From contig CBDBZO010000006.1 of assembly GCA_965213595.1 (NCBI GenBank), forward strand, positions 682,001-746,000: a stretch of DNA of 64,000 nucleotides, written 5' to 3'. The notes under the pieces are model-generated. The model ran no database searches and was not told the origin of the DNA. It was given only the letters and a program-made list of their open reading frames with translations. Both the position numbers and the translations under genes were made by a program. This document shows, piece after piece, positions 50,923 through 59,504 of this stretch. The stretch comes from JBCCFC01 sp965213595 (GTDB taxonomy: Bacteria; Chloroflexota; Anaerolineae; Caldilineales; Caldilineaceae). The first letter of the stretch is position 1. Each line of letters begins with the position of its first letter.

Positions 50923-51543
50923 ATGGCAATTGACCACGAAAACAGCTCCAACAGCGAAAGCGACGCGCACCAGCGCGTGATGGAAGCGGCCGAGCGGCTC
51001 TTTATGCAGCGCGGCTTTGCCGCCGTCCGCCTGCGCGACATCGCCGATGCGCTCGGTATTCGCCAGGCGTCGCTCTATTACCACTTCCCCGAAGGCAAAG
51101 AGCAGCTCTACGTAGCCGTGGTGCAGCGGGCGCTGCGGGCGCACGAAGTCGGCCTGCGGGAAGCGATGAGCAGCGCCGATCTCAACTTGACCGCGCAGCT
51201 GCGCGCCGTGGCCCACTGGTTTGACGGCCATCCCATCAACGCCTCCTGCCTCATCCGCATGGACCTGGCGCACCTCGGCCCGGCCAGCGCGCGCCTGCTC
51301 ACGCAGGCTACCCACCGCTCGCTTTTTCAGCCGCTGCACCACGCCTTTCGCGCCGCCCAGCAGCGCGGCGAAATTCGCGATCTGGCGCCCGACCTGCTGG
51401 CGGGCATGTTGCTCTCTCTCCTGGAAGGGCTGGCTACGCGCGAATCCGCCGCCGGCGAGCAGCAGGTTTCAGCGGCAACGCACGAACGGCTGGTGGAGGA
51501 AATGCTTTCGGTGCTGATGGAAGGGCTGCGCCCCCGACAGTGA
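50923..51543 (+). CDS. TetR/AcrR-family regulator
   Basis: This 206-residue protein starts at ATG 50923. The N-terminal helix-turn-helix reads RVMEAAERLFMQRGFAAVRL, then IADALGIRQASLYYHFPEGK, which is the TetR consensus. The C-terminal ligand domain is helical, with CLIRMDLAHLGPASARLL. No ribosome-binding site is clear. It may control the glycan genes downstream or an unlinked target; its effector is unknown. Confidence 0.92.
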   Translation: MAIDHENSSNSESDAHQRVMEAAERLFMQRGFAAVRLRDIADALGIRQASLYYHFPEGKEQLYVAVVQRALRAHEVGLREAMSSADLNLTAQLRAVAHWFDGHPINASCLIRMDLAHLGPASARLLTQATHRSLFQPLHHAFRAAQQRGEIRDLAPDLLAGMLLSLLEGLATRESAAGEQQVSAATHERLVEEMLSVLMEGLRPRQ

Positions 51544-51649
51544 TTTGCGCAAGCGCCCCAATCCGGATACAGTGCCCGCTAACCTGGCGGGGAGTCAACC
51601 GCCCGCCAGTCGCGCCCCGCTGCCCATCACCCGTGTCCCCTGCCGCTGC

Positions 51650-53056
51650 ATGAAAATTTTCTCGCGCCCGCTCGTCGCCTCCTTCCCCACCGCCTGGCTC
51701 TTGAGCCGCCGCGCGCTGATCAACACCAGCGCGCTGACGACCTCCAGCCTGTGGCGCGTCGTCATCAGCTTTGCCCTGCTGGTGCTGATCGCCAACCGCC
51801 TGGGCTTGGCGGCGCAGGGGCAGTACACGGTGGCGCTGGCTTATCTCAACGTGGCCCAGGTGTTGAGCGAGCTGGGCCTGCCCGCCCTCTTCGCCCGCGA
51901 CCTGGCGCGCCAGCCGCTAAACAACAGCGCGGGCCGGGCGACGGCCTGGTGGCTGTCGCTGCGTCTCCAGCTCGCCGCCAGCGTGATCGCGTGGGGCGGG
52001 CTGCTGGCGCTTTCGCCGCTGCTGACGGATGACGCCACCATGCGCGTCCTGCTGCTGCTGATTGGGGCCACGCTGCCCTTTTACGCGGTCACCTCCACCT
52101 GTCAGACGGTCTTTCAAGCCGCCGAGCGCATGGAGCTCGTCATGGGGGTGGAGGTGGCGATCAACACCCTGATCATTGCTCTGAGCGCGGTGATTTTGTG
52201 GACGGGGGGCGGCGTGGTGGCGCTGGTGCTGGTGCTGGTCGGCACGCAGGCGGCTTCTGCAGTTGGTTGTCTCGTGATTTTGTGGCGCGTTGTTTTGAGT
52301 AGGGGAGCGGGGGAGCAGGGGCGCGCGGGGGCAGGGGCGAAGCAAATTCAGCGCCCGCTCCCCCGCGCCCCTGCTCCCCCGCTTGAGTCTGCTCCTCTGC
52401 TGCGAAAGGCTCTTCCCTTTTACACCCTTTCGCTGGCGGACGTGATGCTGCACCGGCTGGATATTTTGCTGCTGGACCTCATCGCGGGCAAGACGGTGGT
52501 GGGGCTCTACACGCTGGCCTACACCGTTGTGCGCGTGCTGATGAAGCTGGTTCAGAGCTATTGGCGCGCGCTCTACCCCACGCTGAGCCGTCTGCGAGTG
52601 CAGGCACCGGCCCGCTACGCCTGGCTCTCGCGCAACAGCCTGCTGCTCTCGGCGGTGGGGCTGTTCGCCATTGCGCTCGTCGGCACGCGCTTTGCCGCCA
52701 ACCTGCTCGATCTTATCTACCCGCTTAGCGAAATCTACCCGCCCGGTACGTCGATGAACGCCGTGCAGCCCTTTGCGATCCTGATCTGGATCGGCCCCAT
52801 TTTTGGCTTGGAGATGTACGCCATCACCCAGCTGCTGGTACGCGACCGGGCGCGGCAGGGGCTGCTGCCCACGGCGCTGCACGTGGCGACGCTGGGCGCG
52901 CTGCTGCCGCCGCTGACGGCGCGGATGGGCGCGGCGGGCGCAGCGCTGGCCGTGCTGGCGGGCGGCGCGGCGGGCGCCGCCCTGGGCTGGGGGCTGCTGG
53001 CCGGCGGGGAAGCGTGGGCAACTGCCGAGGAAGCGGAAGGTGAACGGAGGGGGTGA
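51650..53056 (+). CDS. Polysaccharide flippase-like membrane protein (MATE/Wzx fold)
   Basis: This 468-residue protein has about 12-14 hydrophobic segments. The N-terminal TSSLWRVVISFALLVLIANR and G-x-Y-x-x-A pattern (LGLAAQGQYTVALAYLN) match the oligosaccharide flippase family, which moves lipid-linked glycans outward. Residues 218-245 (GAGEQGRAGAGAKQIQRPLP) are encoded by a palindromic repeat inserted in frame (52302-52382) in the cytoplasmic loop between helices 6 and 7. The start at ATG 51650 has no Shine-Dalgarno. Confidence 0.85.
   Translation: MKIFSRPLVASFPTAWLLSRRALINTSALTTSSLWRVVISFALLVLIANRLGLAAQGQYTVALAYLNVAQVLSELGLPALFARDLARQPLNNSAGRATAWWLSLRLQLAASVIAWGGLLALSPLLTDDATMRVLLLLIGATLPFYAVTSTCQTVFQAAERMELVMGVEVAINTLIIALSAVILWTGGGVVALVLVLVGTQAASAVGCLVILWRVVLSRGAGEQGRAGAGAKQIQRPLPRAPAPPLESAPLLRKALPFYTLSLADVMLHRLDILLLDLIAGKTVVGLYTLAYTVVRVLMKLVQSYWRALYPTLSRLRVQAPARYAWLSRNSLLLSAVGLFAIALVGTRFAANLLDLIYPLSEIYPPGTSMNAVQPFAILIWIGPIFGLEMYAITQLLVRDRARQGLLPTALHVATLGALLPPLTARMGAAGAALAVLAGGAAGAALGWGLLAGGEAWATAEEAEGERRG
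52302..52382. repeat. GGGGAGC/GGGGCGC hairpin repeat inside a coding sequence
   Basis: The left arm (52302-52340) has GGGGAGC, GGGGGAGC, AGGGGCGC and related units; the right arm (52351-52382) is the complement. It has the plan of the intergenic tandem repeat hairpins but lies in frame inside the flippase gene. Confidence 0.8.
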
Positions 53057-53313
53057 CGCGGGCAGCGTCGAGCAGCAGGTGCAGCGCTGACGAGCTCGCT
53101 CTCCGGCTGCTTGGGCAACTGCGACTCGTCCGAAACGGCGGCAAGCGCTGCGAACAGCGGACGAAGCGTGCGCTGGGCGTGGTGTAAACGTGGGCCGTGC
53201 GTTGTCGTTGGCCCCATCGGAGATTTGGCGTAGGGCGCGCGCTTGGTTAGAATTTGCGCCGAGCGTCGATTTATTCTCGCTTGAGCCGCCGCTCTGTGCC
53301 GGCGGATTCTTCT

Positions 53314-53364
53314 GCCAACTCTTTCGCCAAGCCAACTCTTTCGCCAAGCCAACTCTTTCGCCAA
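53314..53364. repeat. Three perfect copies of a 17-bp tandem repeat
   Basis: GCCAACTCTTTCGCCAA occurs three times without mismatch at 53314-53330, 53331-53347 and 53348-53364, ending at the ribosome-binding site of the next gene. Nothing else is seen in the 53057-53373 gap. Confidence 0.92.
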
Positions 53365-53373
53365 GGAAGTGTC

Positions 53374-54693
53374 GTGAGTTCACCGTCTCCCACGCTGTCG
53401 ACCGAAATTCTAGCGCACGCCACCGGCGACCAGCCAGAGGACGCGCGCTATCGCGTGCTCATGATTGCGCCGACCAGCTTCTTTGCCGACTACGGCTGCC
53501 ACGTGCGCATCCTGGAGGAGGCGCGCACGCTGCAGGCCCTGGGCCACCACGTCACCATTGCCACCTACCGCAACGGGCAGGCCGTGCCGGGGCTGGACGT
53601 GGTGCGCACGCTGCCGATTCCCTGGCGGCGCGACTACGAAGTCGGCTCCAGCCGCCACAAGCTGGCGTTTGACGTGCTGCTTGGCATGCGCCTGCTGCCG
53701 CTGATGCTCACGCGGCTGCTACGCGGCCAAGGCTTTGACATCCTCCACGCTCACCTGCACGAGGGCGCGCTGCTGGGCAAAGTGCTGGGCGCGCTCTTTC
53801 GCGTGCCGCTGGTCTTTGATTTTCAGGGCAGCCTGACCGAGGAGATGATCGACCACGGCTTTTTGCGGCGCGAAAGCTGGCTCTTCCGCCCGCTGCGGCG
53901 GCTCGAAAGCTGGCTGGACTGCAGCGCGCCCGCCGTGCTCACCAGCTCGCACAATGCGCGCACGCTGCTGATCGAGCAGTTTGGCTGCGAGCCGAGCCGC
54001 GTCCACACCCTGCCGGATTGCGTCAACGCGCAGAGCTTTCGCCCGGCCAGCGAGCAATCCAGCGCCGAGCGGGCGCAGACGGCGGCGCTGCGGGCGGAGT
54101 TTGGCCTGCCGGACGAGGCCGAAGTCGTCGCCTACGTGGGGCTGCTGACGGAGTACCAGGGCGTGGGGCTGCTGCTGGACGCGATGGTGCAGGTGCTGCG
54201 CGAGCGACCCAACGCCTACCTGCTGCTGATGGGCTTCCCCGGCGTGCATCTGTACGAGCGGCAGGCCGAGGCGCTGGGCATCCGCGCGCGCGTCATTTTT
54301 ACCGGGCGTGTCTCTTACCACCAACTGCCGTCTTATCTTGCAGTGGGCGACGTCGCCGCCGCGCCCAAGCTGAGCCTGAGCGAGGGCTGCGGCAAGCTGC
54401 TCAACTACATGGCGCTGGCCCTGCCCACCGTCGCCTTTGACACGCCCGTGGCGCGCGAATACCTGGGCACGGACGGTCTGCTCGCCGAGCGCGGCAGCGT
54501 CGGCGATCTGGCGCGGCAGCTCGTGCAGGCGCTCGACGTGGCCGCGGGTCGGGCCGAGCCGGAAGCGCTGGGCACGGGCAATCGGCTGCGCCAGCGCGCC
54601 GTGCGCCTCTTCGAGTGGCGCGCCGCGGGCCAGCAGATCGTCCGCATCTACCGCGACGTGTTGGGCGAGCCGGCTCGCGCCCAGCGCGCTTAA
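53374..54693 (+). CDS. Family 4/1 glycosyltransferase (GT-B)
   Basis: This 439-residue protein starts at GTG 53374 behind AAGGAAG. It is a GT-B enzyme: YRVLMIAPTSFFADYGCHVR and HVTIATYR form the N-terminal fold, AYVGLLTEYQGVGLLLDAM begins the donor domain, and PKLSLSEGCGKLLNYMALALP is the donor-binding E-x7-E-like region, here SEGCGKLLNYMA. It is expected to transfer a sugar from a nucleotide donor to a lipid or saccharide acceptor. Confidence 0.9.
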   Translation: MSSPSPTLSTEILAHATGDQPEDARYRVLMIAPTSFFADYGCHVRILEEARTLQALGHHVTIATYRNGQAVPGLDVVRTLPIPWRRDYEVGSSRHKLAFDVLLGMRLLPLMLTRLLRGQGFDILHAHLHEGALLGKVLGALFRVPLVFDFQGSLTEEMIDHGFLRRESWLFRPLRRLESWLDCSAPAVLTSSHNARTLLIEQFGCEPSRVHTLPDCVNAQSFRPASEQSSAERAQTAALRAEFGLPDEAEVVAYVGLLTEYQGVGLLLDAMVQVLRERPNAYLLLMGFPGVHLYERQAEALGIRARVIFTGRVSYHQLPSYLAVGDVAAAPKLSLSEGCGKLLNYMALALPTVAFDTPVAREYLGTDGLLAERGSVGDLARQLVQALDVAAGRAEPEALGTGNRLRQRAVRLFEWRAAGQQIVRIYRDVLGEPARAQRA

Positions 54694-54744
54694 CTGTTTG
54701 ATTTTTCACCTCTCCCAATTTTTACCACCAAAATCTATCTCACT

Positions 54745-56079
54745 ATGCTAAAAAAATTAACACGCACTCGCTGGTACATTGCCCTGCCCCTGTTGGGCAT
54801 TCTCGCTCTCCTGCTGCTCGGCCCCGCGCTCGACGCCCGCGCCCAGGACGACGGCAGCAATCTTTACCTGCCCCTGGTAACGCGCCAAAAGCCGATGGCC
54901 GTGCGCATCGGCTACGGCGTCACCTCCACGCGCGATAATCCCGCCGACTTGGAAGGCTACGCCGAACTTCCGTCGCTGCGGGCGGGTTGGTACTTGAACT
55001 GGAATTCGCAGCCCAATCCACAGCGCCCGGACGGCATCCAGTACGCGCAGATGATTCGCCTGCACCAAACCAAATCCTGCGGCGACCGCTATCACGAGTA
55101 CGATGGTCGCGGAGATTGCCCCCTGCTGGATTCGTACACCACCATCTCCAGCGCACGGCTGGCCCAAATTGCGGCCAGCAATCCCGGCGCGCTTTACCTG
55201 GTTGGCAATGAAATGGAGCGCGTGGACTGGAGCAACACGGATGGGCAGGACGAAATTTCGCCGGAGCTCTACGCCGTGGCTTACCACGACCTGTACGAGC
55301 AGATCAAGGCGCTGGATCCAACGGCCAAGGTCGCCATCGGCGGCGTGATTCAGGTAACGGAGCTGCGTCTGCAGTGGCTGCAGATTGTGTGGGATTCCTA
55401 CAAGGCGCGCTACGGCACGCACATGCCGGTGGACGTGTGGAACGCTCACTTCTTCGCCATCCGCGAGGTGAGCGACAGTTGGGGGGCGGATATTCCCGTT
55501 GGCCTGATTGATCCGGCCCGGCGCTTTGGGCCGGAGGCAGAGCGGCAGAGCGGTGAGTACACGGAATTTGTCGACCGCGCCAAGCACGGCGATGTCGAGG
55601 AGCTCAAGCGACAGGCCTACCGCTTCCGCGAATTTATGGCCAATTTGGAGCCAAGCCAGAAAGAGAAGCCGCTGGTCATCTCCGAGTATGGGCTGCTCTA
55701 CAACAACGTCACTATCTGCCAGGGCTACCGCGAGGCCACCGGTAAGCGGGGCAACTGCTCCATCGGGGACAGCAATGATGCCCCCGGCAATCCCAATCTC
55801 AAGTGGCACGAGACGGATGAAGAGGCCCCCATCGAATACATGATCGACTCCTTCAACTTCTTCCTCAACGAGAAGAACTGCGATTTGGGCTACACCGCCG
55901 ACGACTGCCGCCTGGTGCAGAAGTGGAACTGGTATAGCCTGGACGACAAGAACGGCAACTTCAACGAGTACAACAAGCTGATCGATCCCAACACCGGCGA
56001 GATCACCGGCACCGGGCGGGCCTTCCGCGACTGGGTGAACGCGAACTTTGACGAATTGACGCAAATCGGCGGCTGGTAA
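54745..56079 (+). CDS. Exported glycoside-hydrolase-like TIM-barrel protein
   Basis: This 444-residue protein has a signal peptide (YIALPLLGILALLLLGPAL) and an LYLPLVT motif at residues 40-46. The body resembles clan-A glycoside hydrolases: VGNEMERVDW (Asn155-Glu156) is placed like the acid/base N-E pair, and PLVISEYGLL (Glu314) like the nucleophile. VDVWNAHFF adds a further barrel strand. The family is not assigned with certainty. It lies between a glycosyltransferase and a polysaccharide exporter permease, so it may trim an exported glycan, though it could also act on environmental polysaccharide. Confidence 0.75.
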   Translation: MLKKLTRTRWYIALPLLGILALLLLGPALDARAQDDGSNLYLPLVTRQKPMAVRIGYGVTSTRDNPADLEGYAELPSLRAGWYLNWNSQPNPQRPDGIQYAQMIRLHQTKSCGDRYHEYDGRGDCPLLDSYTTISSARLAQIAASNPGALYLVGNEMERVDWSNTDGQDEISPELYAVAYHDLYEQIKALDPTAKVAIGGVIQVTELRLQWLQIVWDSYKARYGTHMPVDVWNAHFFAIREVSDSWGADIPVGLIDPARRFGPEAERQSGEYTEFVDRAKHGDVEELKRQAYRFREFMANLEPSQKEKPLVISEYGLLYNNVTICQGYREATGKRGNCSIGDSNDAPGNPNLKWHETDEEAPIEYMIDSFNFFLNEKNCDLGYTADDCRLVQKWNWYSLDDKNGNFNEYNKLIDPNTGEITGTGRAFRDWVNANFDELTQIGGW

Positions 56080-56093
56080 GCGCTTCACCGGCT

Positions 56094-56121
56094 GGCGGCG
56101 TGCGCCACGGTGTACGCCGCC
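56094..56121. repeat. Short GGCGGCGT hairpin
   Basis: GGCGGCGT (56094-56101) pairs with ACGCCGCC (56114-56121) in the 53-bp gap before the permease gene. It may stabilise or attenuate the transcript. Confidence 0.5.
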
Positions 56122-56132
56122 CTCTACATTTC

Positions 56133-57050
56133 ATGTCTACACCCACCGCCGCCGTGCCTTCCTCCGCTTCCCCCCCGCTCGCCACGCTGGCGCCGCGCAA
56201 GTCGCTCGTGGCGCGGCTGCGGGAGCTGCTGCGCTACCGCAGCCTGATCTACAATCTGGTGGTGCGCGAGCTCAAGGCGCGCTACAAAAATAGCGCGCTC
56301 GGCTTCCTGTGGAGCCTGCTCAACCCGCTGGGGATGATGCTGGTCTTCTGGGTCGTCTTTGATCAGGTCTTCCAGTCCGACATCGAGCAGTACCCCATTT
56401 TCCTGCTGACGGGGCTGCTGCCGTGGAACTTCTTTCAGGCGAGCGTCCTGGGCGGCACGAGCAGCATCGTCAGCAACGGCCATCTGCTCAAGAAGGTCTA
56501 CTTCCCGCGCGAGGTGCTGCCGATTGCGACGGTGCTGGCGCAGTTGGTTAACTTCCTGCTCGCCTTTGTCGTGCTCTTTGCCGCGCTGATCTTCTTCCCC
56601 GACGGCATCAGCCCCTGGCTGTGGCTCCTGCCCTTTGTCATCCTCATTCAGACCGTCTTTAGCATCGGTATTGTCTTTATCCTCAGCACCGTCAACGTCT
56701 TCTACCGCGACACGATGATGATCATCGATGTGGTGATGCTGGCCTGGTTCTTCCTCACGCCGATCTTCTACGAGGCGGGTGACTTTAACCCGGCCACCGT
56801 TGACGGCGAGGTCAACTCCGTCTTCAATCGAGAGATTACCTTGCTGGGGCAGACGTTCCTGCCCAGCCGCCTGCTCTTTATCTTCAACCCCATGGCCTCC
56901 ATCGTCAACATGTACCGCGACCTGCTCTACGCCGGCACGCGCACCCAGTTTGATTTCTTCCTGCGCACCAGCCTCACCGCGCTCGTGGTCTTTATCGCCG
57001 GCTACTGGTTCTTCAACCGCTACAGCGGTCGCTTTGGCGAAGAAGTCTAG
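56133..57050 (+). CDS. ABC-2 type polysaccharide export permease (Wzm-like)
   Basis: This 305-residue protein has six hydrophobic helices with NLVVRELKARYKNSALGFLW at the start, the hallmark of Wzm/RfbD-type export permeases, and NPMASIVNMYRDLLYAGTR near the end. It would export lipid-linked O-antigen-like or teichoic-type glycans together with an ATPase that is not encoded in the window. It lies in the glycan region after the glycoside-hydrolase-like gene. Confidence 0.92.
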   Translation: MSTPTAAVPSSASPPLATLAPRKSLVARLRELLRYRSLIYNLVVRELKARYKNSALGFLWSLLNPLGMMLVFWVVFDQVFQSDIEQYPIFLLTGLLPWNFFQASVLGGTSSIVSNGHLLKKVYFPREVLPIATVLAQLVNFLLAFVVLFAALIFFPDGISPWLWLLPFVILIQTVFSIGIVFILSTVNVFYRDTMMIIDVVMLAWFFLTPIFYEAGDFNPATVDGEVNSVFNREITLLGQTFLPSRLLFIFNPMASIVNMYRDLLYAGTRTQFDFFLRTSLTALVVFIAGYWFFNRYSGRFGEEV

Positions 57051-57051
57051 C

Positions 57052-57077
57052 CGTGATGCGTGATGCGTGATGCGCGA
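57052..57077. repeat. Heptamer tandem repeat (GTGATGC type)
   Basis: Three GTGATGC units in tandem follow the permease stop codon directly. No complementary arm is seen. Confidence 0.7.
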
Positions 57078-57239
57078 CGACCGATAACGGGGCCAAGCAG
57101 GGTGTAAAGAAACGGGCTGGTTAAGTCGAGCCATCATAATCTTATCATTTTCATGGAAACAGGAATTCATCTTGGTCGCGCCTGGATTCCCGTCCCCGCC
57201 TTCGCGGGAATGACAAAGTTTGACCCTTTTACGACCCCT

Positions 57240-57270
57240 ACTGACCGCTCATCACTGACCACTGACTTTG
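57240..57270. repeat. Heptamer tandem repeat (CTGACCA type) before a start codon
   Basis: Units ACTGACC, GCTCATC, ACTGACC, ACTGACT end 7 bp before the GTG start at 57278, so this leader is mostly repeat, as at the kynB-like gene. Confidence 0.65.
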
Positions 57271-57277
57271 CCATCCC

Positions 57278-58642
57278 GTGTCCACTCCCCGCCGCCGCTG
57301 GCTCGCCCTCCCCCTTTCGCTCTACCTCCTGCTCGCCAGCCTCTACCTTGCCGTTGTGCCGCTCGGCGAATCGCCGGACGAGCCGGGCCACTTGCAGTGC
57401 ATCGAGCAAGTCGCCGAGCAGGGCCGCCTACCCGTGGTGGAGCCGCCGCCGGATGCCGACAGCGAGTGGCACAAGCGCGGCGTGACGCGCTCCGGCCGCA
57501 TGTGCTACCACATGCCGCTCGCCTATCTGCTGGGCGGCGCGACGGTCAATCTCGCGCAGCGCGCGCTCGGCCAGCCTGCCGATCTCTTTGCGCCCGACGC
57601 GGAAGCGGGCAGCTTTCCCGCCGACAACCCCGACTTCGTTCAGTTTGTCGAAGGCGCGCACCTGCCCTTTGCCATGTTCCAGCACCTGCCCGACGAAGAG
57701 CCGCTGGCCGTCAATTTGCTCCGCGTCTTTGCCATCGCGCTTGGTCTCGCCACGCTGGCGGCCGCGGGGCTCGTTGCCGCGCGCCTCTTTCCTGCCCAGC
57801 CCTTTGCCCCCATCCTGGCGATGACGCTCGTGGCGGGCTGGCCCCAGTTTCTCTTTCTCAGCCGCGCCATTAGCAACGACGGGCTGGCGCTGGCCCTGGG
57901 CGCTGTCGTGCTCGCCACGCTCGTCGCCGATGGGCGACCGCGTCGCTTTGCGTGGGCCGCGCTGCCGGCGGCGCTGGCCGTGCTCGCCAAGCTCTCGCTG
58001 CTCTTCGCCGTCGGCGTCGTGCTCGCCGCCCTGGCCGCCGACGGGGTGGTGCAGCGCGGCTGGCAGCGCGATCGCCGCCGCCGCTACGCGAGCGCCGCCC
58101 TCGGCGTCGTTGTGATTTTCAGCGCCCTCGCCCTGCTTATCGCCCTCCAGCCAACGCTGCGCGACCACTTTCTGCGCAGCAGCTCGGCCTACACCGCCAA
58201 TCGACCGCTTATCAACTGGAGCGAGGTCGCCGCGCTGACCTTTAGCTCCGGCTGGGCGCGCTTTGGCTGGATGAGCCTGCCCGCGCCCGACTGGCAGGCG
58301 TGGGCGTGGTGGGGGGTGCTGGGGGCGGCGTCAACTGCGGGCGCGGGGCTGGCCGTTCGGCGCGCGTCCACGCCGCGCGCGCGCGTGCGCCTGCTCGTGC
58401 TGGCGCTTTGGGTCGCGGGCGTGCTGACCGCCTACGCCTCCGTGATCCTTGCCACGCCGCAGCCGCAGTTTCGCTTTCTGCTGCCGCTCGTGCCCGTGCT
58501 CGCTGCGCTGGCGGCAGCGGGTCTGCTCGCCCCGCTGCCGGCGCGCGCGGGGCCGCTCGTCACCGTCGCCGCAGCCGCGATCCTGCTTGTCGCCAACCTC
58601 TGGCTGCTTTTCGGCCTGCTCGCCCCGGCCTACGGACTATAG
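57278..58642 (+). CDS. GT-C-like multi-pass membrane protein (DUF2142-like)
   Basis: This 454-residue protein starts at GTG 57278. It has about 10-11 hydrophobic helices. The first external loop (PLGESPDEPGHLQCIEQVAE) carries the D-E-x-x-H pattern found in DUF2142 and other GT-C glycosyltransferases, where the acidic pair is catalytic. No donor or acceptor can be named. It probably modifies surface glycans or lipids using polyprenyl-linked sugars. Confidence 0.78.
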   Translation: MSTPRRRWLALPLSLYLLLASLYLAVVPLGESPDEPGHLQCIEQVAEQGRLPVVEPPPDADSEWHKRGVTRSGRMCYHMPLAYLLGGATVNLAQRALGQPADLFAPDAEAGSFPADNPDFVQFVEGAHLPFAMFQHLPDEEPLAVNLLRVFAIALGLATLAAAGLVAARLFPAQPFAPILAMTLVAGWPQFLFLSRAISNDGLALALGAVVLATLVADGRPRRFAWAALPAALAVLAKLSLLFAVGVVLAALAADGVVQRGWQRDRRRRYASAALGVVVIFSALALLIALQPTLRDHFLRSSSAYTANRPLINWSEVAALTFSSGWARFGWMSLPAPDWQAWAWWGVLGAASTAGAGLAVRRASTPRARVRLLVLALWVAGVLTAYASVILATPQPQFRFLLPLVPVLAALAAAGLLAPLPARAGPLVTVAAAAILLVANLWLLFGLLAPAYGL

Positions 58643-58667
58643 CCACCACCCCTCGCTCGCCGTTCTG

Positions 58668-58676
58668 TGCTACAAT
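58668..58676 (+). promoter_or_regulatory. Extended -10 of the DUF4058 gene
   Basis: TGCTACAAT is a TGn-extended -10 element 38 nt before the ATG at 58714. Confidence 0.45.
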
Positions 58677-58713
58677 GGAATAAATTATTTGCTCGTCGCA
58701 GCAGGAGCCGACA

Positions 58714-59433
58714 ATGCCTTCCCCATTTCCCGGTATGGACCCCTATTTGGAAAGCCCGGTGCTCGGAACCGATTTCCACGTTGGCTTCGCGGCAGAAATT
58801 TGCAAACAACTTTCGCCCAGGCTACGCCCCGCCTACGTGGTGCGGATGAAGCCGCAAGATGTGGAAGAGCAGTTGGACATGAATGAAATGAACGCGCTGT
58901 TTTCTGGGTATTCACTAAACCGTTTGCCGAGTCGCGTGCCCTTTCGCCAAACCGCCATTGAAATCCGCGACGTGCGCTCCGGCCTGCTGGTGACGGCGAT
59001 TGAGCTGCTTTCGCCCGTGAACAAGCGACCGGGCAGCGAGGGGCGAGCTGCCTATCTGCGCAAGCGCGACACGCTGCTGGCCTCCACCGTGCACCTCCTG
59101 GAAATTGATCTGATGCGCCGCGGCGATCGCCTGCCGCTCGGCCCAGCGCCCGCGCCCACCGATTACTACATCGTCCTCAGCCGCAGCGATGATCGGCCCG
59201 ACGCCGATATCTGGCCCGTTTCCGTCCGCGCGCCGCTGCCCGCCGTGCCCGTCCCCCTCCTTGCACCCGATCCCGATGTCGCGCTCGACCTGAATGCCGC
59301 GCTGCAAACCGTTTACGATAACGCCGCTTACGACCTGGACGTCGACTATACCGTTCCACCCTTTCCCCCGCTAGAAGGCGAGGATGCCGCCTGGGCTGAT
59401 CAACTGCTGCGCCAGCAATCGCTGCGCGATTAG
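58714..59433 (+). CDS. DUF4058 family protein
   Basis: This 239-residue protein begins MPSPFPGMDPYLESP, the hallmark of DUF4058, and has IEIRDVRSGLLVTAIELLSP, a PD-(D/E)xK-like strand-rich core, and SPVNKRPG. DUF4058 proteins are common in Chloroflexota and Cyanobacteria and some have been likened to restriction-endonuclease folds. The function is unknown. It lies between glycan genes with its own promoter. Confidence 0.9.
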   Translation: MPSPFPGMDPYLESPVLGTDFHVGFAAEICKQLSPRLRPAYVVRMKPQDVEEQLDMNEMNALFSGYSLNRLPSRVPFRQTAIEIRDVRSGLLVTAIELLSPVNKRPGSEGRAAYLRKRDTLLASTVHLLEIDLMRRGDRLPLGPAPAPTDYYIVLSRSDDRPDADIWPVSVRAPLPAVPVPLLAPDPDVALDLNAALQTVYDNAAYDLDVDYTVPPFPPLEGEDAAWADQLLRQQSLRD

Positions 59434-59504
59434 TTGCTCGCATCAAAAAACCCAGCTCTTCTCGACAGCCGAATTTCTACCCGCGGGTCTCTTCCGCCTT
59501 TTTT

